32,764 bases of DNA from Ignavibacteria bacterium (lineage in GTDB: Bacteria; Bacteroidota; Ignavibacteria; Kapaibacteriales; UBA961), in contig VGWD01000025.1 of NCBI GenBank assembly GCA_016873735.1, positions 1-32,764 on the forward strand, written 5' to 3'. Under the pieces are notes generated by a model. The model had not been told where the DNA came from and did not search any database. It saw only the letters and a list, made by a program, of their open reading frames with translations. Every line of letters starts with the position of its first letter. Position 1 is the stretch's first letter. This document shows, in pieces, positions 32,455-32,764 of the stretch. The translations under genes were made by a program, and so were the position numbers.

Positions 32455-32764
32455 AAATTATCTTCTTTCAGAATTGCAGATCGAATCAACATGCGCTCTT
32501 GGGGAGATGCAATATCCGGTTCTTTACTCATACGCATGAATGTGTATATTGGTTTGGATTGAATCATGCGTCCTTTGTAAAAGACACATTGCAGAAAATA
32601 TGCTCTTCGCACTTCCTGTTTATATGTTTGATCAAATAAGAAATTCCCCGTTCCATAAAACAACATCTTTCCTTTATGCATGCCTATTTCTTGAACCACA
32701 TGCGCCTGCGACCCAATCAAGATATCCGCTCCAAATTCTATCAATCGTTTTGAGATATTTCTTT
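32451..32764 (-). CDS. CapA-family (poly-gamma-glutamate synthesis-type) protein, C-terminal part
   Basis: The frame is open to the right edge, so at least 103 C-terminal residues are visible and the start lies outside. GADILIGSQAHVVQEIGMHKGKMLFYGTGNFLFDQ is the conserved end of the CapA metallophosphoesterase-like domain: SQAHVVQ carries the conserved metal-site His and GTGNFLFD the closing turn. CapA-type proteins act in capsule polymer synthesis or related envelope chemistry, and many have unknown substrates. It is convergent with the protease-barrel gene, and the two stop codons overlap in TTAA at 32451-32454. Confidence 0.88.
   Translation of the reverse strand, partial: RNISKRLIEFGADILIGSQAHVVQEIGMHKGKMLFYGTGNFLFDQTYKQEVRRAYFLQCVFYKGRMIQSKPIYTFMRMSKEPDIASPQERMLIRSAILKEDNF

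Noticed and set aside
1-32764. CRISPR array, insertion sequence or prophage
   Set aside because: No regularly spaced direct repeats, transposase, integrase or phage structural genes were found.

Overview
The window looks like an ordinary chromosomal segment of a moderately AT-rich bacterium of the Bacteroidota/Chlorobiota (FCB) group, perhaps Ignavibacteria- or Kapabacteria-like; this placement is inference. Three kinds of sequence evidence support it. Candidate promoters have the Bacteroidota form TTTG-N19/20-TAnnTTTG; the best is at 17210-17240 and weaker ones are near 16025 and 22799. Shine-Dalgarno sites are strong for some genes (rpmA, rpsR) and absent for many others. One secreted beta-propeller protein ends in what looks like a type IX secretion sorting domain, and several other products (HAAO, a large B12-type ribonucleotide reductase, a TPR-cyclase) are common in this group. 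No phage, IS element, CRISPR array or tRNA was seen.

Layout: (1) 1-121, the 3' end of a 5S rRNA gene and its terminator, closing an rRNA operon that starts outside the window. (2) 263-961, an unknown membrane-anchored protein. (3) 970-9966, minus strand, a tightly packed run read right to left: a T9SS-type propeller protein, a DEDDh exonuclease/GIY-YIG/UVR fusion nuclease, MreC, MreD, then a MacAB-like export system (adaptor, ATPase, two FtsX-type permeases joined by ATGA overlaps). (4) 10111-10776, a minus-strand membrane-anchored protein of unknown function, divergent from (5) 10888-16002, a plus-strand run: thioesterase, NAD(P)-binding protein, GroES-like protein, bifunctional Rel/SpoT, 3-hydroxyanthranilate dioxygenase and type III pantothenate kinase. 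(6) 16105-17976, translation and nucleotide genes: L21, L27, dUTPase, a 57-aa basic protein, zinc-ligand-free L31 and S18. (7) 18066-21746, an unknown four-helix membrane protein, a glutathione peroxidase and a cytosolic TPR-adenylate cyclase. (8) 21728-28678, ruvB, fbp, queA and nrdJ, mostly convergent or divergent pairs. (9) 28679-29274, a 596-bp gap with several inverted repeats, including a rod-like fold that could be a structured RNA. (10) 29275-32454, a large protein with a zinc-protease, TolB-like propeller and outer-membrane barrel. It is followed by the 3' end of a CapA-family gene running off the right edge.

Most genes are housekeeping. The points most worth a second look are the possible rod-shaped RNA at about 28871-28983, the zinc-independent ribosomal protein cluster with a consensus promoter and overlapping inverted repeat, the protease-propeller-barrel protein, and the linkage of a fused repair nuclease to mreCD and an export system. 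I did not find a clearly novel multi-gene defence or mobile system.
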